A DNA stretch of 64,000 bases from positions 16,784 through 80,783 of the forward strand of contig QCIR01000006.1 of NCBI GenBank assembly GCA_003216575.1, in the 5' to 3' direction. Shown in pieces: positions 1 through 9,679 of this stretch. The notes under the pieces were generated by a model. The model saw nothing but the letters and a program-made list of their open reading frames with translations. It searched no databases and was not told the DNA's origin. Origin of the DNA: Prochlorococcus sp. AG-402-M23 (GTDB lineage: Bacteria; Cyanobacteriota; Cyanobacteriia; PCC-6307; Cyanobiaceae). The translations under genes and the position numbers were made by a program. Numbering within the stretch: position 1 is the stretch's first letter; every line of letters starts with the position of its first letter.

Positions 1-593
1 TCAAAAGTTTTAATACCTCCAACTACCTTTATTGAGCATCTATTTTTGACAATGTCAGAGACCATTTGAGTTTGATTTATTGTTATGACTGGTCCAAAAC
101 CATTCCCTATTTGAATTCCAGTTGCCCCTGCATCAATTAAGGCATTTATTGCTAAGGAAAGTTTTGATTTGGTTTTGAGTGTATGCGCATCAAGTATTAC
201 TCTTACTGGAGTACCAAGTTCACTTATTTGATTTATTTCCTCAGCAAAAGTTTCGATATTTCCTTCTATTAATGCAAAATAATTTGGAACAAAATCCAAT
301 TCTTCTGCTCCTTTTTCAATTGCATACTCAGCTTCTTGGAGTTTGTTAAAAGTTGGGATAAAACCAAAAGGGAAACCAATTACTGATACTAATTTTGTTG
401 TGCTTTCACTCCCCAATCTCTCTCGTGCAATTGATAGATGAGAAAGGCTAGTACATAAACCTGCAAAACCATTTTGTTTAGAGCCATCGCAAATCCGAAC
501 AAGCATTTCTTTATTTGCATGAGGATTTAAGACTGCTTGATAAATCACATTAGATATTTTGTTATGAGCTTTTTCCCAACTCTTGTTAACCAT
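1..593 (-). CDS. deoC: Deoxyribose-phosphate aldolase family protein (3' end outside window)
   Basis: The reverse strand from 593 to the window edge encodes a TIM-barrel protein of the DeoC family, which interconverts deoxyribose 5-phosphate with glyceraldehyde 3-phosphate and acetaldehyde. Recognisable pieces are ICDGSKQNGFAGLC near the start, GAEELDFV (the conserved Asp), VILDAHTLK and KVVGGIKT (second active-site Lys). The strand where the Schiff-base lysine should lie reads GIQIGNGFG instead of the usual FIKTSTG, so that lysine is Gln. The family call is firm but classical aldolase activity is doubtful. It starts 11 bases beyond the hpf stop and is probably co-transcribed with it. The C-terminus is cut by the window. 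Confidence 0.8.
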   Translation of the reverse strand, partial: MVNKSWEKAHNKISNVIYQAVLNPHANKEMLVRICDGSKQNGFAGLCTSLSHLSIARERLGSESTTKLVSVIGFPFGFIPTFNKLQEAEYAIEKGAEELDFVPNYFALIEGNIETFAEEINQISELGTPVRVILDAHTLKTKSKLSLAINALIDAGATGIQIGNGFGPVITINQTQMVSDIVKNRCSIKVVGGIKTF

Positions 594-604
594 TGAAATT
601 GCAG

Positions 605-1189
605 CTAAATTTTTTCCTGGATTACTCCATATCCTCCATGATTTCGTTTATATATAACTCTTAGTTCTGACCCCTCTTCCTCCCTAAAAATATAGAAGTC
701 ATGATCAATGAGATCTAATTGCGCTCTTGCTGTTTCAATGTTCATCGGTTTCATTTCAAAATATTTGCGTCTTACTCCTGGGCTAGGAAGATGAGGCTCT
801 TTACCTTTAATTATTGGATTATCTGAAGAAGAAAAATTTTGAGACTCCTCGGTTTTGATTGTTTTGGGTGACTTATTATGATGAGAATGATGAGTGTTAT
901 GACGCTCTTTATACTTACGTAATTGTCGTGCAAGTTTATTTGCTACTAAGTCGATACTTGCGTATAGATTTTCACTCCTTTCTTGTGCTCTTATTACAGT
1001 TCCATTTGCAAAAACAGTTACTTCCGCTGTTTGTTGAGGCACTCGAGGATTTCGAGCAACTGAGAGGTGGACATCAGCTTCCTTCACCATTTCTTGGAAA
1101 TTGTGAATTGCTTTATCAATTTTTATTTGGGTGTAATCACGAAGTGATGGAGTTAATTCAAGATTACGTCCATGAATAAGAAGCTTCAT
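605..1189 (-). CDS. hpf: Ribosome hibernation promoting factor, long form (HPF/LrtA)
   Basis: A 194-residue protein with the two-domain layout of long HPF. Residues 1 to about 100 are the ribosome-binding domain (MKLLIHGRNLELTPSLRDY). A charged His/Lys-rich linker follows, then a C-terminal dimerisation domain (RRKYFEMKPMNIETARAQLD...GYGVIQEK). Long HPF dimerises 70S ribosomes and shuts down translation in starvation or darkness; in cyanobacteria it is known as the light-repressed LrtA. Its 5' end overlaps the 5' end of the divergent lipB by 18 bases, so each promoter must lie in the other gene. Confidence 0.93.
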   Translation of the reverse strand: MKLLIHGRNLELTPSLRDYTQIKIDKAIHNFQEMVKEADVHLSVARNPRVPQQTAEVTVFANGTVIRAQERSENLYASIDLVANKLARQLRKYKERHNTHHSHHNKSPKTIKTEESQNFSSSDNPIIKGKEPHLPSPGVRRKYFEMKPMNIETARAQLDLIDHDFYIFREEEGSELRVIYKRNHGGYGVIQEKI

Positions 1190-1894
1190 TCTGTTTCGCC
1201 TGAATCAGGACCTATTAGCAACTTAGATCTAACCCCTCAATTTGCACAAACTTCTTCGGCTTTTCTTTTTGAACCTAAAAATATTGTGCCATTTGAGACT
1301 GCTTGGATTTGGCAGAAAAAATTTCAGGAAAGCCTTATTGAGAAACCGTTTTCACCTCAAGCAGTATGGTTCCTTGAACATTTCCCCTGCTACACGATAG
1401 GCAGAGGCAGTAACACAAAAAATTTATTATTTGAAGAAAATAAATCTCCCATACCTCTATTCATGATTGATAGAGGAGGTGAGGTTACTCATCATATGCC
1501 TGGGCAGATTGTTGGATACTTGGTTCTGAATTTAGGTCTTTATAAAAAAGATTTATTTTGGTACTTGAGAGAATTAGAACAGGCACTGATAGATGTTCTT
1601 GACTTGTTAGGGATAGAGGGAAAGAGGGGTGATGGCTTAACAGGGGTTTGGTGTGAAGATAAAAAGGTTGGTTCAATAGGGATTGGTTGCAAGAGATGGG
1701 TTACTCAGCATGGATTTTCACTAAATGTAGATTGTGATTTTATTGGTTTTGAGAAGATAATTCCTTGTGGACTGAGTAAAGTAAAATTAGGTAAATTGAG
1801 TGATTTGATACCTGGTATCAAAGTCTGTGACGTTAAGCCCCTTTTAAGAGAATCTGTGCAAAAACGTTTTAAATTAAAATGGGAAAACATATAA
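1172..1894 (+). CDS. lipB: Octanoyl-[ACP]:protein N-octanoyltransferase
   Basis: LipB moves octanoyl groups from acyl carrier protein to lipoyl domains, the first step of lipoate assembly. Visible signatures are RGGEVTHHMPGQ (residues 101-112), the catalytic Lys in KKVGSIGI (about residue 165), HGFSLNV, and the catalytic Cys in IIPCGLS (about residue 199). Length (240) is normal for the family. A customer enzyme, the E2 subunit of pyruvate dehydrogenase, lies 2.7 kb downstream. The ATG at 1172 lies inside the reading region of the divergent hpf; I see no convincing later start before the conserved FLFEPKNIVPFE segment. Confidence 0.93.
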   Translation: MNKKLHSVSPESGPISNLDLTPQFAQTSSAFLFEPKNIVPFETAWIWQKKFQESLIEKPFSPQAVWFLEHFPCYTIGRGSNTKNLLFEENKSPIPLFMIDRGGEVTHHMPGQIVGYLVLNLGLYKKDLFWYLRELEQALIDVLDLLGIEGKRGDGLTGVWCEDKKVGSIGIGCKRWVTQHGFSLNVDCDFIGFEKIIPCGLSKVKLGKLSDLIPGIKVCDVKPLLRESVQKRFKLKWENI

Positions 1895-1937
1895 ATTACG
1901 CATTGCCAAAAATAATAAAAAATTATTTTTAATAGCT

Positions 1938-3911
1938 ATGAAAAAGACTAATACACAAAAAAATAGTTTTGAAGCTAATGATGCTTTATCTTTTTGGATT
2001 CCAAATAGAGAAGAGGTAAGAGCAATAAATAAAAGATCTCACCTTGATGAAATTACTCAAGTAGATCAAATTTGGGAACGATTAAAAGTTCAATTAGGCA
2101 ATGTTTTGGCAGTTGAGTCACCGCATACTTTTCATCCAGAAAGCTTTACATATAAAGAACTTGCTGAAAATATTTCTAAAGCAGCATATGCTTTTTCTGA
2201 AATTGGAGTAGAGCCTGATGATGTAGTCGCACTTTTTGCAGAAAACAGTCCAAGATGGCTCATTGCTGATCAAGGTCTTATGCGGTTAGGGGCCTCAGAC
2301 TCAGTTAGGGGTGCAACTGCCCCACCAAGTGAGCTTAGATATATTCTTGAGGATTCAAATGCGGTTGGATTGATTGTTCAAAACTCTGAGGTATGGGAGA
2401 AACTCTCTCTTGATGATAATCAAATTAATAATTTGAAATTTGTCATTCAACTTGAAGGTAAAGCTTGTGAGGGAGTCTTTGAATGGGAGAGTTTTTTGAA
2501 GAAAGGATTGAATAAAGTAAATGTACGTAAAGAGGTCAAAATAATTGATAGAAAACAAAAAAAAATTGCAACTATTTTGTATACTTCTGGTACGACAGGT
2601 AGGCCTAAAGGCGTTCCATTAACACATTCTAATTTGTTGCATCAAGTAAGATCTCTGGCTTGTGTGGCAAATCCTTCTCCAGGTTCACCTATCTTAAGTG
2701 TTTTACCAATTTGGCATTCATATGAACGTAGTGCTGAATATTATTTTTTCTCTTGTGGTTGCACTCAAACTTATACATCGGTTAGGCATTTAAAAGAAGA
2801 TTTGCCAAGGGTTAAACCAATAGTAATGGCAACTGTGCCACGACTTTGGGAGTCAATAAAGTTAAGTTTCGAGGATGCTGTTGAAAAAATGCCAAGTTTT
2901 CGAAAGACCTTGATAAAAAATGCGATTTCTAATAGTAAGGCGTATAAATTGGCATGTAGAAAAGTTAATTGTTTAACGATTGAAAGTGTTTCTATTTTAG
3001 ATAAAATCATCTCTTCAATTGAGATCTTTTTACGGTTTCCAATTCATAGGATTTCTTCAATTTATTTGTGGCCAAAAATTCTTACCAAAATTTGTGGTGG
3101 AAGATTGAGATTCCCAATTAGTGGAGGAGGCGCTATTGCCCCGCATATTGATTCTTTTTTTGAAGCTTTAGGAGTTGAACTATTAGTTGGTTATGGTTTA
3201 ACTGAGACAAGCCCTGTACTTACATGTAGAAGACCTTGGAGAAATATACGTGGAGGCGCAGGGCAACCTTTACCAGAGACAGAGATAAAAATTGTAGACC
3301 AAGATACATTCCAATTAAAAAAGCTGGGTCAGAAAGGATTGGTTCTCGCTCGTGGCCCTCAAATAATGTCTGGATATTTAGGAAAAGAATCAGCATCAAA
3401 GAAAGTTTTAGATGCTGCTGGCTGGTTCAATACTGGAGATTTAGGAATGTTACTAGCTGATGGATCTTTGATTCTCACTGGAAGAGCTAAGGACACGATT
3501 GTACTAAGTAGTGGAGAAAATATTGAGCCTGGTCCTTTAGAGGAAGCCTTAATTGCATGCCCTTTAATTGATCAGGCTTTTTTATTGGGACAAGATCAAA
3601 AGCAACTGGCTGCTTTGGTTGTGCCAAAAATTGATTATTTAAAACGATGGCTTTCAGAAAGGGGTTTAAATTCAAAAGTTGTTTTGGGACTTTGTTCTGA
3701 AAATCGCAAATTAAGACAAATTTTAAGATTAGAAATGAATAAAGTTTTAAAAAATCGTCTTGGATCTCGAAGAGAAGAGAGATTATTTTCAATTGCTTTA
3801 GTTAAGCCATTTACAATAGAAAATGGTTTATTAACTCAAACTCTTAAGCAAAAAAGTGAAAAAATTATTCAACGTGATTTAAAGCTTATAAATGAAATAT
3901 ATGATTTGTAA
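1938..3911 (+). CDS. AMP-dependent acyl-ACP/acyl-CoA synthetase
   Basis: A 657-residue member of the adenylate-forming superfamily. The P-loop-like core ILYTSGTTGRPKG is near residue 212, GYGLTETSP near 418, and TGRAKDTIVLSSGENIEP near 514-530. In cyanobacteria this family (Aas/AAE15-like) reactivates free fatty acids on acyl carrier protein for membrane lipids. Residues 360-390 are hydrophobic and could be a membrane-contacting insertion. It follows lipB by 43 bases on the same strand, so co-transcription is plausible. The exact acceptor, ACP or CoA, cannot be told from sequence. Confidence 0.9.
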   Translation: MKKTNTQKNSFEANDALSFWIPNREEVRAINKRSHLDEITQVDQIWERLKVQLGNVLAVESPHTFHPESFTYKELAENISKAAYAFSEIGVEPDDVVALFAENSPRWLIADQGLMRLGASDSVRGATAPPSELRYILEDSNAVGLIVQNSEVWEKLSLDDNQINNLKFVIQLEGKACEGVFEWESFLKKGLNKVNVRKEVKIIDRKQKKIATILYTSGTTGRPKGVPLTHSNLLHQVRSLACVANPSPGSPILSVLPIWHSYERSAEYYFFSCGCTQTYTSVRHLKEDLPRVKPIVMATVPRLWESIKLSFEDAVEKMPSFRKTLIKNAISNSKAYKLACRKVNCLTIESVSILDKIISSIEIFLRFPIHRISSIYLWPKILTKICGGRLRFPISGGGAIAPHIDSFFEALGVELLVGYGLTETSPVLTCRRPWRNIRGGAGQPLPETEIKIVDQDTFQLKKLGQKGLVLARGPQIMSGYLGKESASKKVLDAAGWFNTGDLGMLLADGSLILTGRAKDTIVLSSGENIEPGPLEEALIACPLIDQAFLLGQDQKQLAALVVPKIDYLKRWLSERGLNSKVVLGLCSENRKLRQILRLEMNKVLKNRLGSRREERLFSIALVKPFTIENGLLTQTLKQKSEKIIQRDLKLINEIYDL

Positions 3912-3991
3912 TTTGTTTGTTTGGTCAATTAAATTGACCAATACTATCTTTTACTGAGAGCCTGGGAATTGATTCGTGATTTATTTCTCAG

Positions 3992-4426
3992 GTGAATTCA
4001 ATTTCCATAAAACGCTCAATAACGGTCAGAGCAGTTGTTACGCCTTCATGGAAAGAGGAAGCTGAGCGCGAATTAAGTAATGCAATATCAACAACAGATC
4101 AGCAACTTGGCGAATTAGAAAAAGAAGGTCAACAAATAGTTGATGGTATTAGAAGTCAGAGTTCAAACCCCCTTGACCCTAGAGTTCAAGAGCAAGTAGC
4201 TCAAGTTCAGAATCAAGTTGCTGCAAAGAGATCCGAATTTGAAGAACAAAAAAGAAATCTTCTTTCACAGCAATCTCAAGTGCGTGACTTAGAAATGGAT
4301 CAAATTGTTGAGCAAGGTCAGATTGACAGTTTTTGTGATTTAAAAGTTGGTGATAACCTAGTAAAGAAAATGGGTGTAAGTATTCTAGTCAGAGATGGGA
4401 TCGTAGAAGCAATTGATCAGAGCTGA
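3992..4426 (+). CDS. YlqD-family protein
   Basis: A 144-residue protein starting with GTG. An N-terminal beta segment (ISIKRSITVRAVVTPSWKEE) is followed by a long Gln/Glu-rich coiled coil (about residues 30-110) and a short C-terminal beta segment (LKVGDNLVKKMGVSILVRDGIVEAI). This arrangement is that of the YlqD family, whose function is unknown. It lies between the fatty-acid activating enzyme and pdhC in the same direction. Confidence 0.75.
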   Translation: MNSISIKRSITVRAVVTPSWKEEAERELSNAISTTDQQLGELEKEGQQIVDGIRSQSSNPLDPRVQEQVAQVQNQVAAKRSEFEEQKRNLLSQQSQVRDLEMDQIVEQGQIDSFCDLKVGDNLVKKMGVSILVRDGIVEAIDQS

Positions 4427-4617
4427 AATTTGGCTAACTTCATGTATCCAAAAATAAATTTTGAAAATAAGAAGAAATCCAAATAAAAAAAACTATCGTT
4501 GTAAGGACACTCATGTAGAACTAACATTGGTATGTATTGATACTTGCAAAGCTTCTAGATATAAAATTTTGAAGCCTTGCCATAAACTCACTCTCAATAA
4601 AGGAAATAGGAACAATT

Positions 4618-5979
4618 ATGGCCACTCATGACATCTTTATGCCTGCTTTAAGTTCAACAATGACTGAGGGCAAGATCGTGGAGTGGCTAAAAAAACCTGG
4701 AGATAAAGTAGAAAGAGGTGAGTCTGTGTTGGTTGTTGAGTCAGATAAAGCTGATATGGATGTTGAGTCTTTCCAAGATGGTTTTCTTGCCTCGATTGTT
4801 ATGCCTGCTGGTAGCTCTGCACCCGTTGGAGAGACAATTGGATTAATTGTTGAGACAGCAGATGAAATTGCTGCGGCTCAAGCTAATGCTCCTTCTCAAG
4901 CAGCTAGTCAAGAGAAAGAAAGTTCACCTCCTCCAGTTCAAGAAAAACAAACCTCTTTTGACTCTCCTAAAGCAACAGAAATTCCAAAGACATCTCCTGC
5001 ACCTCTTGTCTCAGAATCCTCTGTAAATCAGAATCAGTTTTTAAATGATGGTCGAATTGTCGCCTCTCCAAGAGCTAAAAAACTTGCTTCTCAAATGGGA
5101 GTCGATTTGGCAACAGTTAGGGGCTCAGGTCCTCATGGACGGATACAAGCTGAGGATGTTCAAAGTGCAAAAGGGCAACCCATAAGCGTTCCTTGGATTG
5201 CTGAAAGTAATGCTCCAGCGAAAATTGTTTCTGATGCGCCTCGCATAGAAAAAAAATCTGTTGACTCCGGTAAGCCACCTACTCCTGGAAAAAGTTTTGG
5301 GTCTAGAGGGGAAACAATTGCCTTCAATACTCTTCAACAAGCTGTAAATCGGAACATGGAGGAAAGCTTAAATACTCCTTGTTTCAGAGTTGGCTATTCA
5401 ATTATTACTGATGAATTGGATGATTTTTATAAACAAGTCAAACCTAATGGAGTAACTATGACTGCTTTACTTGCTAAAGCAGTTGGTTTAACCCTCGCTA
5501 GGCACCCCCAGGTGAATGCAGCTTTTAGTTCTGAGGGGATTGCCTATCCTTCACAAATAAATGTAGCCGTTGCAGTTGCCATGGAGGACGGAGGGTTGAT
5601 AACTCCAGTGTTGCAAAATGCTGACAAGACCAGTCTCTCTGACTTATCCCTACAATGGGCAGATCTGGTTAAGCGTGCGAGGAATAAGCAATTAGAACCT
5701 CAAGAATATAGCAGTGGTACGTTTACACTCTCTAATCTAGGTATGTTTGGCGTGGATCGTTTTGATGCAATTCTGCCCCCAGGGACTGGAGCAATTTTAG
5801 CGGTAGGCGCTTCCTTGCCTAAAGTGGTTGCTGCTAAAGATGGCTCGATTTCAATCAAAAAACAGATGCAAGTAAATCTTACCGCTGATCATAGAGTGAT
5901 CTATGGGGCTGATGGAGCACTATTCCTGAAGGATTTGGCTTACTTAATCGAAAAGAACTCTTATAGCCTCTCGTCTTAA
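4618..5979 (+). CDS. pdhC: Dihydrolipoamide acetyltransferase, pyruvate dehydrogenase E2
   Basis: The E2 core of the pyruvate dehydrogenase complex, which transfers acetyl groups to CoA. It has one lipoyl domain (residues 1-78, lipoylated Lys in VESDKADMDVES near 43). An Ala/Pro/Ser-rich linker follows, then a peripheral-subunit-binding domain (IVASPRAKKLASQMGVD...GPHGRI, about 148-180), a second linker, and the catalytic domain with NLTADHRVIYGADGA near 420-435. Its length of 453 fits cyanobacterial one-lipoyl E2 proteins. The upstream stretch AAAGGAAATAGGAAC supplies the ribosome site for the ATG at 4618. Confidence 0.95.
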   Translation: MATHDIFMPALSSTMTEGKIVEWLKKPGDKVERGESVLVVESDKADMDVESFQDGFLASIVMPAGSSAPVGETIGLIVETADEIAAAQANAPSQAASQEKESSPPPVQEKQTSFDSPKATEIPKTSPAPLVSESSVNQNQFLNDGRIVASPRAKKLASQMGVDLATVRGSGPHGRIQAEDVQSAKGQPISVPWIAESNAPAKIVSDAPRIEKKSVDSGKPPTPGKSFGSRGETIAFNTLQQAVNRNMEESLNTPCFRVGYSIITDELDDFYKQVKPNGVTMTALLAKAVGLTLARHPQVNAAFSSEGIAYPSQINVAVAVAMEDGGLITPVLQNADKTSLSDLSLQWADLVKRARNKQLEPQEYSSGTFTLSNLGMFGVDRFDAILPPGTGAILAVGASLPKVVAAKDGSISIKKQMQVNLTADHRVIYGADGALFLKDLAYLIEKNSYSLSS

Positions 5980-6030
5980 GATTTAATTAGTCGAACCACA
6001 AGTGATTTTTTTACTTTAATCTGATTTGAT

Positions 6031-7128
6031 GTGTTAGACCAAAAAGATAATCTTTTAAGCTCCTATAACTATGATTTACCAAATGACTTAATTGCTCAAT
6101 CACCTACCGAGAGTAGGCATGATGCGAAATTGATGATTGTTAAAGATGGTCTCGATGACTCTTTAAACCTAGTGCATGCAAAGGTATGGGACATAAAGGA
6201 TATTTTGAAGACTGGTGATCTTTTAGTTGTCAATAATACGCGAGTGATTAAGGCAAGATTGAAAATTCGATTATCAGGAGGAGGTTTAGGTGAATTGTTG
6301 CTAATGGAACCAAAGGGGAATGGCCAATGGCTTTGCTTAGGTCGTCCTGCTAGACGTATGAGAAGCGGTGATCAATTATGGTTGGATAAGTCTTCAAATG
6401 ATTCTTTATGTTTAAAGGTTATTGATAAAGACGAGAGTACAGGTGGAAGGATTATTCAATTTCCTAATGAGTTTACTAGTAGGATCGAAATGGAAAATTT
6501 ACTTGATTTATATGGCGAAGTACCATTACCTCCCTATATAGATAAGGAAAAATCTAGTGGGCATGAGGCAAGATATCAGACTAGATTTGCCTCGAAGCCA
6601 GGAGCTATAGCTGCGCCCACAGCGGGCTTACATCTAAGTGATGAACTTATAGAAATTTTAAAAATCAGAGGTATTAGAATTGCACAAATTACTTTGCATG
6701 TCGGTTTAGGTACTTTTAGGCCATTAGAGAAAGAAGACCTATCTCAGTTGCATTTACATAGTGAGTGGATAGAGGTTACTGAAGAGACCACAAAAGCGAT
6801 AATTAATTGTAAGGAAGATGGGGGAAAAGTCTTTGCTGTTGGTACTACAAGTGTGAGAGCTCTTGAGGCTGCTTACCTTTCAGGAAGAGGCAGCTTGAAG
6901 CCGTATAAGGGCAAAGTGAATTTGCTAATTAAACCAGGATTTAAATTTTCCGTAATTGATGGATTGCTCACTAACTTCCATCTACCTAAAAGCTCCCTAT
7001 TACTTTTAGTTAGCGCTCTAATTGGTCGAAAACGTATGTTGAAACTTTATAAACATGCTGTTTCTAACAAATATCGATTTTTCTCTTATGGAGACGCGAT
7101 GCTGATAACACCGGAGTCAGTTATATAA
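6031..7128 (+). CDS. queA: S-adenosylmethionine:tRNA ribosyltransferase-isomerase
   Basis: QueA builds the cyclopentane ring of epoxyqueuosine in the anticodon wobble base of certain tRNAs. Family motifs are [22 protein letters not shown] at the start, [47 protein letters not shown] and [19 protein letters not shown] near the end. The GTG at 6031 gives the normal start. Length (365) is normal. It lies 51 bases downstream of pdhC and converges with cysK. Confidence 0.95.
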   Translation: MLDQKDNLLSSYNYDLPNDLIAQSPTESRHDAKLMIVKDGLDDSLNLVHAKVWDIKDILKTGDLLVVNNTRVIKARLKIRLSGGGLGELLLMEPKGNGQWLCLGRPARRMRSGDQLWLDKSSNDSLCLKVIDKDESTGGRIIQFPNEFTSRIEMENLLDLYGEVPLPPYIDKEKSSGHEARYQTRFASKPGAIAAPTAGLHLSDELIEILKIRGIRIAQITLHVGLGTFRPLEKEDLSQLHLHSEWIEVTEETTKAIINCKEDGGKVFAVGTTSVRALEAAYLSGRGSLKPYKGKVNLLIKPGFKFSVIDGLLTNFHLPKSSLLLLVSALIGRKRMLKLYKHAVSNKYRFFSYGDAMLITPESVI

Positions 7129-7137
7129 ACTCAAAAG

Positions 7138-8124
7138 TCAAGCTAAGGATGGTTCCTTGATAACGCCTGTAGGAACATTCTCAAACATTACGGATGAGAT
7201 ATATCTTTCGGCAAGGTCAGGTAGGACTACAACGATTGTCTTCCCTGAGAACTCTTCTTTTTCGGCCAGTCTTAAAGCCACAGCTGCAGCGGCACCACAT
7301 GAGATGCCAACTAGTAGACCTTCTTCTTGTGCTAAACGTAATGCCATTGAAATAGACTCATCGTTAGAGACTTGTTCAACTTGATCGACTACCGATAAGT
7401 CAAGATTTTTAGGAATAAAACCAGCTCCAATCCCTTGAATTTTATGAGGGCCGGGTTTTACTTCTTCTCCATTGAGAGTTTGTGTTATTACTGGGCTATG
7501 AGTGGGCTCAACGGCAACAGATAATAATGAATGATTTTTTTCTTGCTTTATGAAACGAGAAACACCTGTTATTGTTCCACCTGTTCCGACACCAGAGACT
7601 AAAACATCAATTTGGCCATCGGTATCATCCCAAATTTCAGGACCTGTTGTTTTGAAATGTATTTCTGGATTAGCTGGATTATCAAATTGTCCTGGCATGA
7701 AGTATTTTTGAGGGTCGCTATTTGCTATTTCCTTCGCTTTTGCAATGGCACCAGGCATTCCTTTTGCTGCTTCAGTAAGTATTAATTCAGCACCAAGAAC
7801 AGCCATCATCCTCCGACGTTCAATTGACATGGACTCAGGCATCGTGAGGATTAACTTGTAACCTCGAGCAGCAGCTGTATAAGCAAGGGCTATTCCAGTA
7901 TTTCCAGACGTTGGTTCAATAATGACTTTATCTTTATTAAGTAAACCTTTCTTCTCAGCATCCCAGATCATATTCGCTCCAATTCTGCATTTGACGCTGT
8001 AAGCAGGGTTACGGCCTTCTATCTTTGCAAGTACTGTTGCTTTTGCATTTTTTGTAATCGAATTAAGCTTGACTAATGGTGTATGACCAATAGCAAAACT
8101 ATTGTCTTCATAGATTCTGGACAT
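7138..8124 (-). CDS. cysK: Cysteine synthase A (O-acetylserine sulfhydrylase)
   Basis: A PLP enzyme making cysteine from O-acetylserine and sulfide. It starts [23 protein letters not shown]-binding Lys45 lies in [19 protein letters not shown], the substrate loop [13 protein letters not shown] near residue 71, the glycine-rich phosphate site [10 protein letters not shown] near 180, and [13 protein letters not shown] later. These match the CysK rather than CysM branch. Length is 328. It ends 9 bases from the convergent queA stop and heads the same way as the two cystathionine synthase-like genes upstream, forming a sulfur amino-acid cluster. Confidence 0.95.
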   Translation of the reverse strand: MSRIYEDNSFAIGHTPLVKLNSITKNAKATVLAKIEGRNPAYSVKCRIGANMIWDAEKKGLLNKDKVIIEPTSGNTGIALAYTAAARGYKLILTMPESMSIERRRMMAVLGAELILTEAAKGMPGAIAKAKEIANSDPQKYFMPGQFDNPANPEIHFKTTGPEIWDDTDGQIDVLVSGVGTGGTITGVSRFIKQEKNHSLLSVAVEPTHSPVITQTLNGEEVKPGPHKIQGIGAGFIPKNLDLSVVDQVEQVSNDESISMALRLAQEEGLLVGISCGAAAAVALRLAEKEEFSGKTIVVVLPDLAERYISSVMFENVPTGVIKEPSLA

Positions 8125-8212
8125 TTTTTAAATGACTTAATTAACTAATACTATAAATCTATATAAAAATCTCGATAATTGGTTATTTAGATAATCTTTA
8201 TTAGTGATTTTT

Positions 8213-9679
8213 TTATATTACTGAATTAAATCTTGACCATAAGTCCTCTTCATTTTCTAGCCCTACGGACACTCTTAATAAGTGTTCCGAGACGCCACAA
8301 CTTTCAGCCCATTTCAATTCTTTAAAGTGAGCCAGCTGAACATATGGACAAACTAATGTAAAATTTGTACCTAAACTTGGCCCTTTATTTACTCTTAATG
8401 AATCATAAACTCTTTTTGATTCTTCAATCCCCCCTTTAAGTTCGAATGATAATAGACATCCATAACCGCCTCCCTTTTTTAATAGCGAATTAAAATTTTT
8501 ACAATATTGAGGATGCAAAACCTTTGATATTTCTTTTTTTGTTTCTAATTTTTCTTTCAGCTTTAAGCAAGATAGATTTAACCTTTTTAAGCGATCCTCG
8601 ACGTCTCGACTAGTTTTCTCCAACTCGATAGTGTCTGAATTGGATAAGGTAGATAATGCAACTTTAGGAATTATTTCTGCTAATTCTTTTTCCCATTTGG
8701 AATAAGGACTTATGACCGTGCTGCCAGCAAGAATATCTCCTCTTCCGGCAAAACTTTTTGTAAGTGAACTAAAAACCACATCTGCATAAGGAGTTAGGTG
8801 AACATTTAGAGATGAACCGATGGTATCGTCAACAATAATTGGGATATTTTTATCTTGAGCTAATTTTGAAATAGATATTAGGTCAACACATTTCAATAAA
8901 GGGTTACTAGGTATTTCTATAATTAATGCAGCTGGATTTTTTTTATCCAGCTCTTCTTTTATATGACTTAATGTTGTTTCAATAATGAGATCGCTTCCTT
9001 GGAAAATGACCTGAGGGAGTTTAAGCACATCAACATATGGGAAGCCTATTTGAAGTGTTGAATTATTTCCTTTAATATACTTTAACGCTGTAAGAATAGT
9101 CGTTAAGGCCGCCATGCCTGAGCGATGTAGTTGTATTAAATTGCAATCACAATTGTATATATTTGCTAAACGATTAAGAATTTCACCTCGAGCGCAATGA
9201 CTATTTGAAGTGGAGGGGGCTCTCTCTCTTCCAAGGGCAATTGCAGCTTCACGTGATGATAATCCCAGACCAGTGTGTTGCCAGAAGGCTTTTGCTGAAG
9301 GAGTACTCCTTTGGTCAACAATTAGACATGAAATACCAAGAAAATCTTTTATTTTTGAAGAACAATCAGAATATTTTTGATGACAATATTTTTGAGCACT
9401 CAAAGCAGAAGCTCTATTGGGATATGGCCAACTACTTTTCTGTGATTCACCATGAAATTCAAGTGATTTACGAGCTACCTCAGCAACAAAAGGGTTAAAC
9501 CCAAATCTAGGGTAAATTGCTTTTAATGAATCTATACAGGCTGGAACCTTTTCTTCGTAGGCGATTACATCTTCCCATCTGGGTAAAGCAACAGATACGG
9601 CATGTGGCCTATTTGGTAGAGGCTCTCCTAAATCTTTAGGACTCCAGCATGGATCATTTAGTAAATTTCTTTCAGTCAA
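8213..9679 (-). CDS. Cys/Met metabolism PLP enzyme, cystathionine gamma-synthase-like, long N-terminus
   Basis: A 488-residue fold-type I PLP enzyme. The PLP Lys is in SSLTKSFAGRGD (about residue 308), with IIVDDTIGSS supplying the cofactor Asp and RVSVGLENEEDLW the C-terminal arginine motif. The first 160 residues are an extension not found in ordinary cystathionine gamma-synthases (WEDVIAYEEKVPACIDSLKAIYPRFGFNPFV...). Its start overlaps the stop of the upstream paralogue by 4 bases (ATGA), showing translational coupling. It probably works in trans-sulfuration or methionine synthesis; substrate specificity is not readable here. Confidence 0.85.
   Translation of the reverse strand: MTERNLLNDPCWSPKDLGEPLPNRPHAVSVALPRWEDVIAYEEKVPACIDSLKAIYPRFGFNPFVAEVARKSLEFHGESQKSSWPYPNRASALSAQKYCHQKYSDCSSKIKDFLGISCLIVDQRSTPSAKAFWQHTGLGLSSREAAIALGRERAPSTSNSHCARGEILNRLANIYNCDCNLIQLHRSGMAALTTILTALKYIKGNNSTLQIGFPYVDVLKLPQVIFQGSDLIIETTLSHIKEELDKKNPAALIIEIPSNPLLKCVDLISISKLAQDKNIPIIVDDTIGSSLNVHLTPYADVVFSSLTKSFAGRGDILAGSTVISPYSKWEKELAEIIPKVALSTLSNSDTIELEKTSRDVEDRLKRLNLSCLKLKEKLETKKEISKVLHPQYCKNFNSLLKKGGGYGCLLSFELKGGIEESKRVYDSLRVNKGPSLGTNFTLVCPYVQLAHFKELKWAESCGVSEHLLRVSVGLENEEDLWSRFNSVI

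Noticed and set aside
859..1179. Open frame opposite hpf
   Set aside because: It lies fully antisense to a well-supported gene and has low-complexity, unlikely composition.
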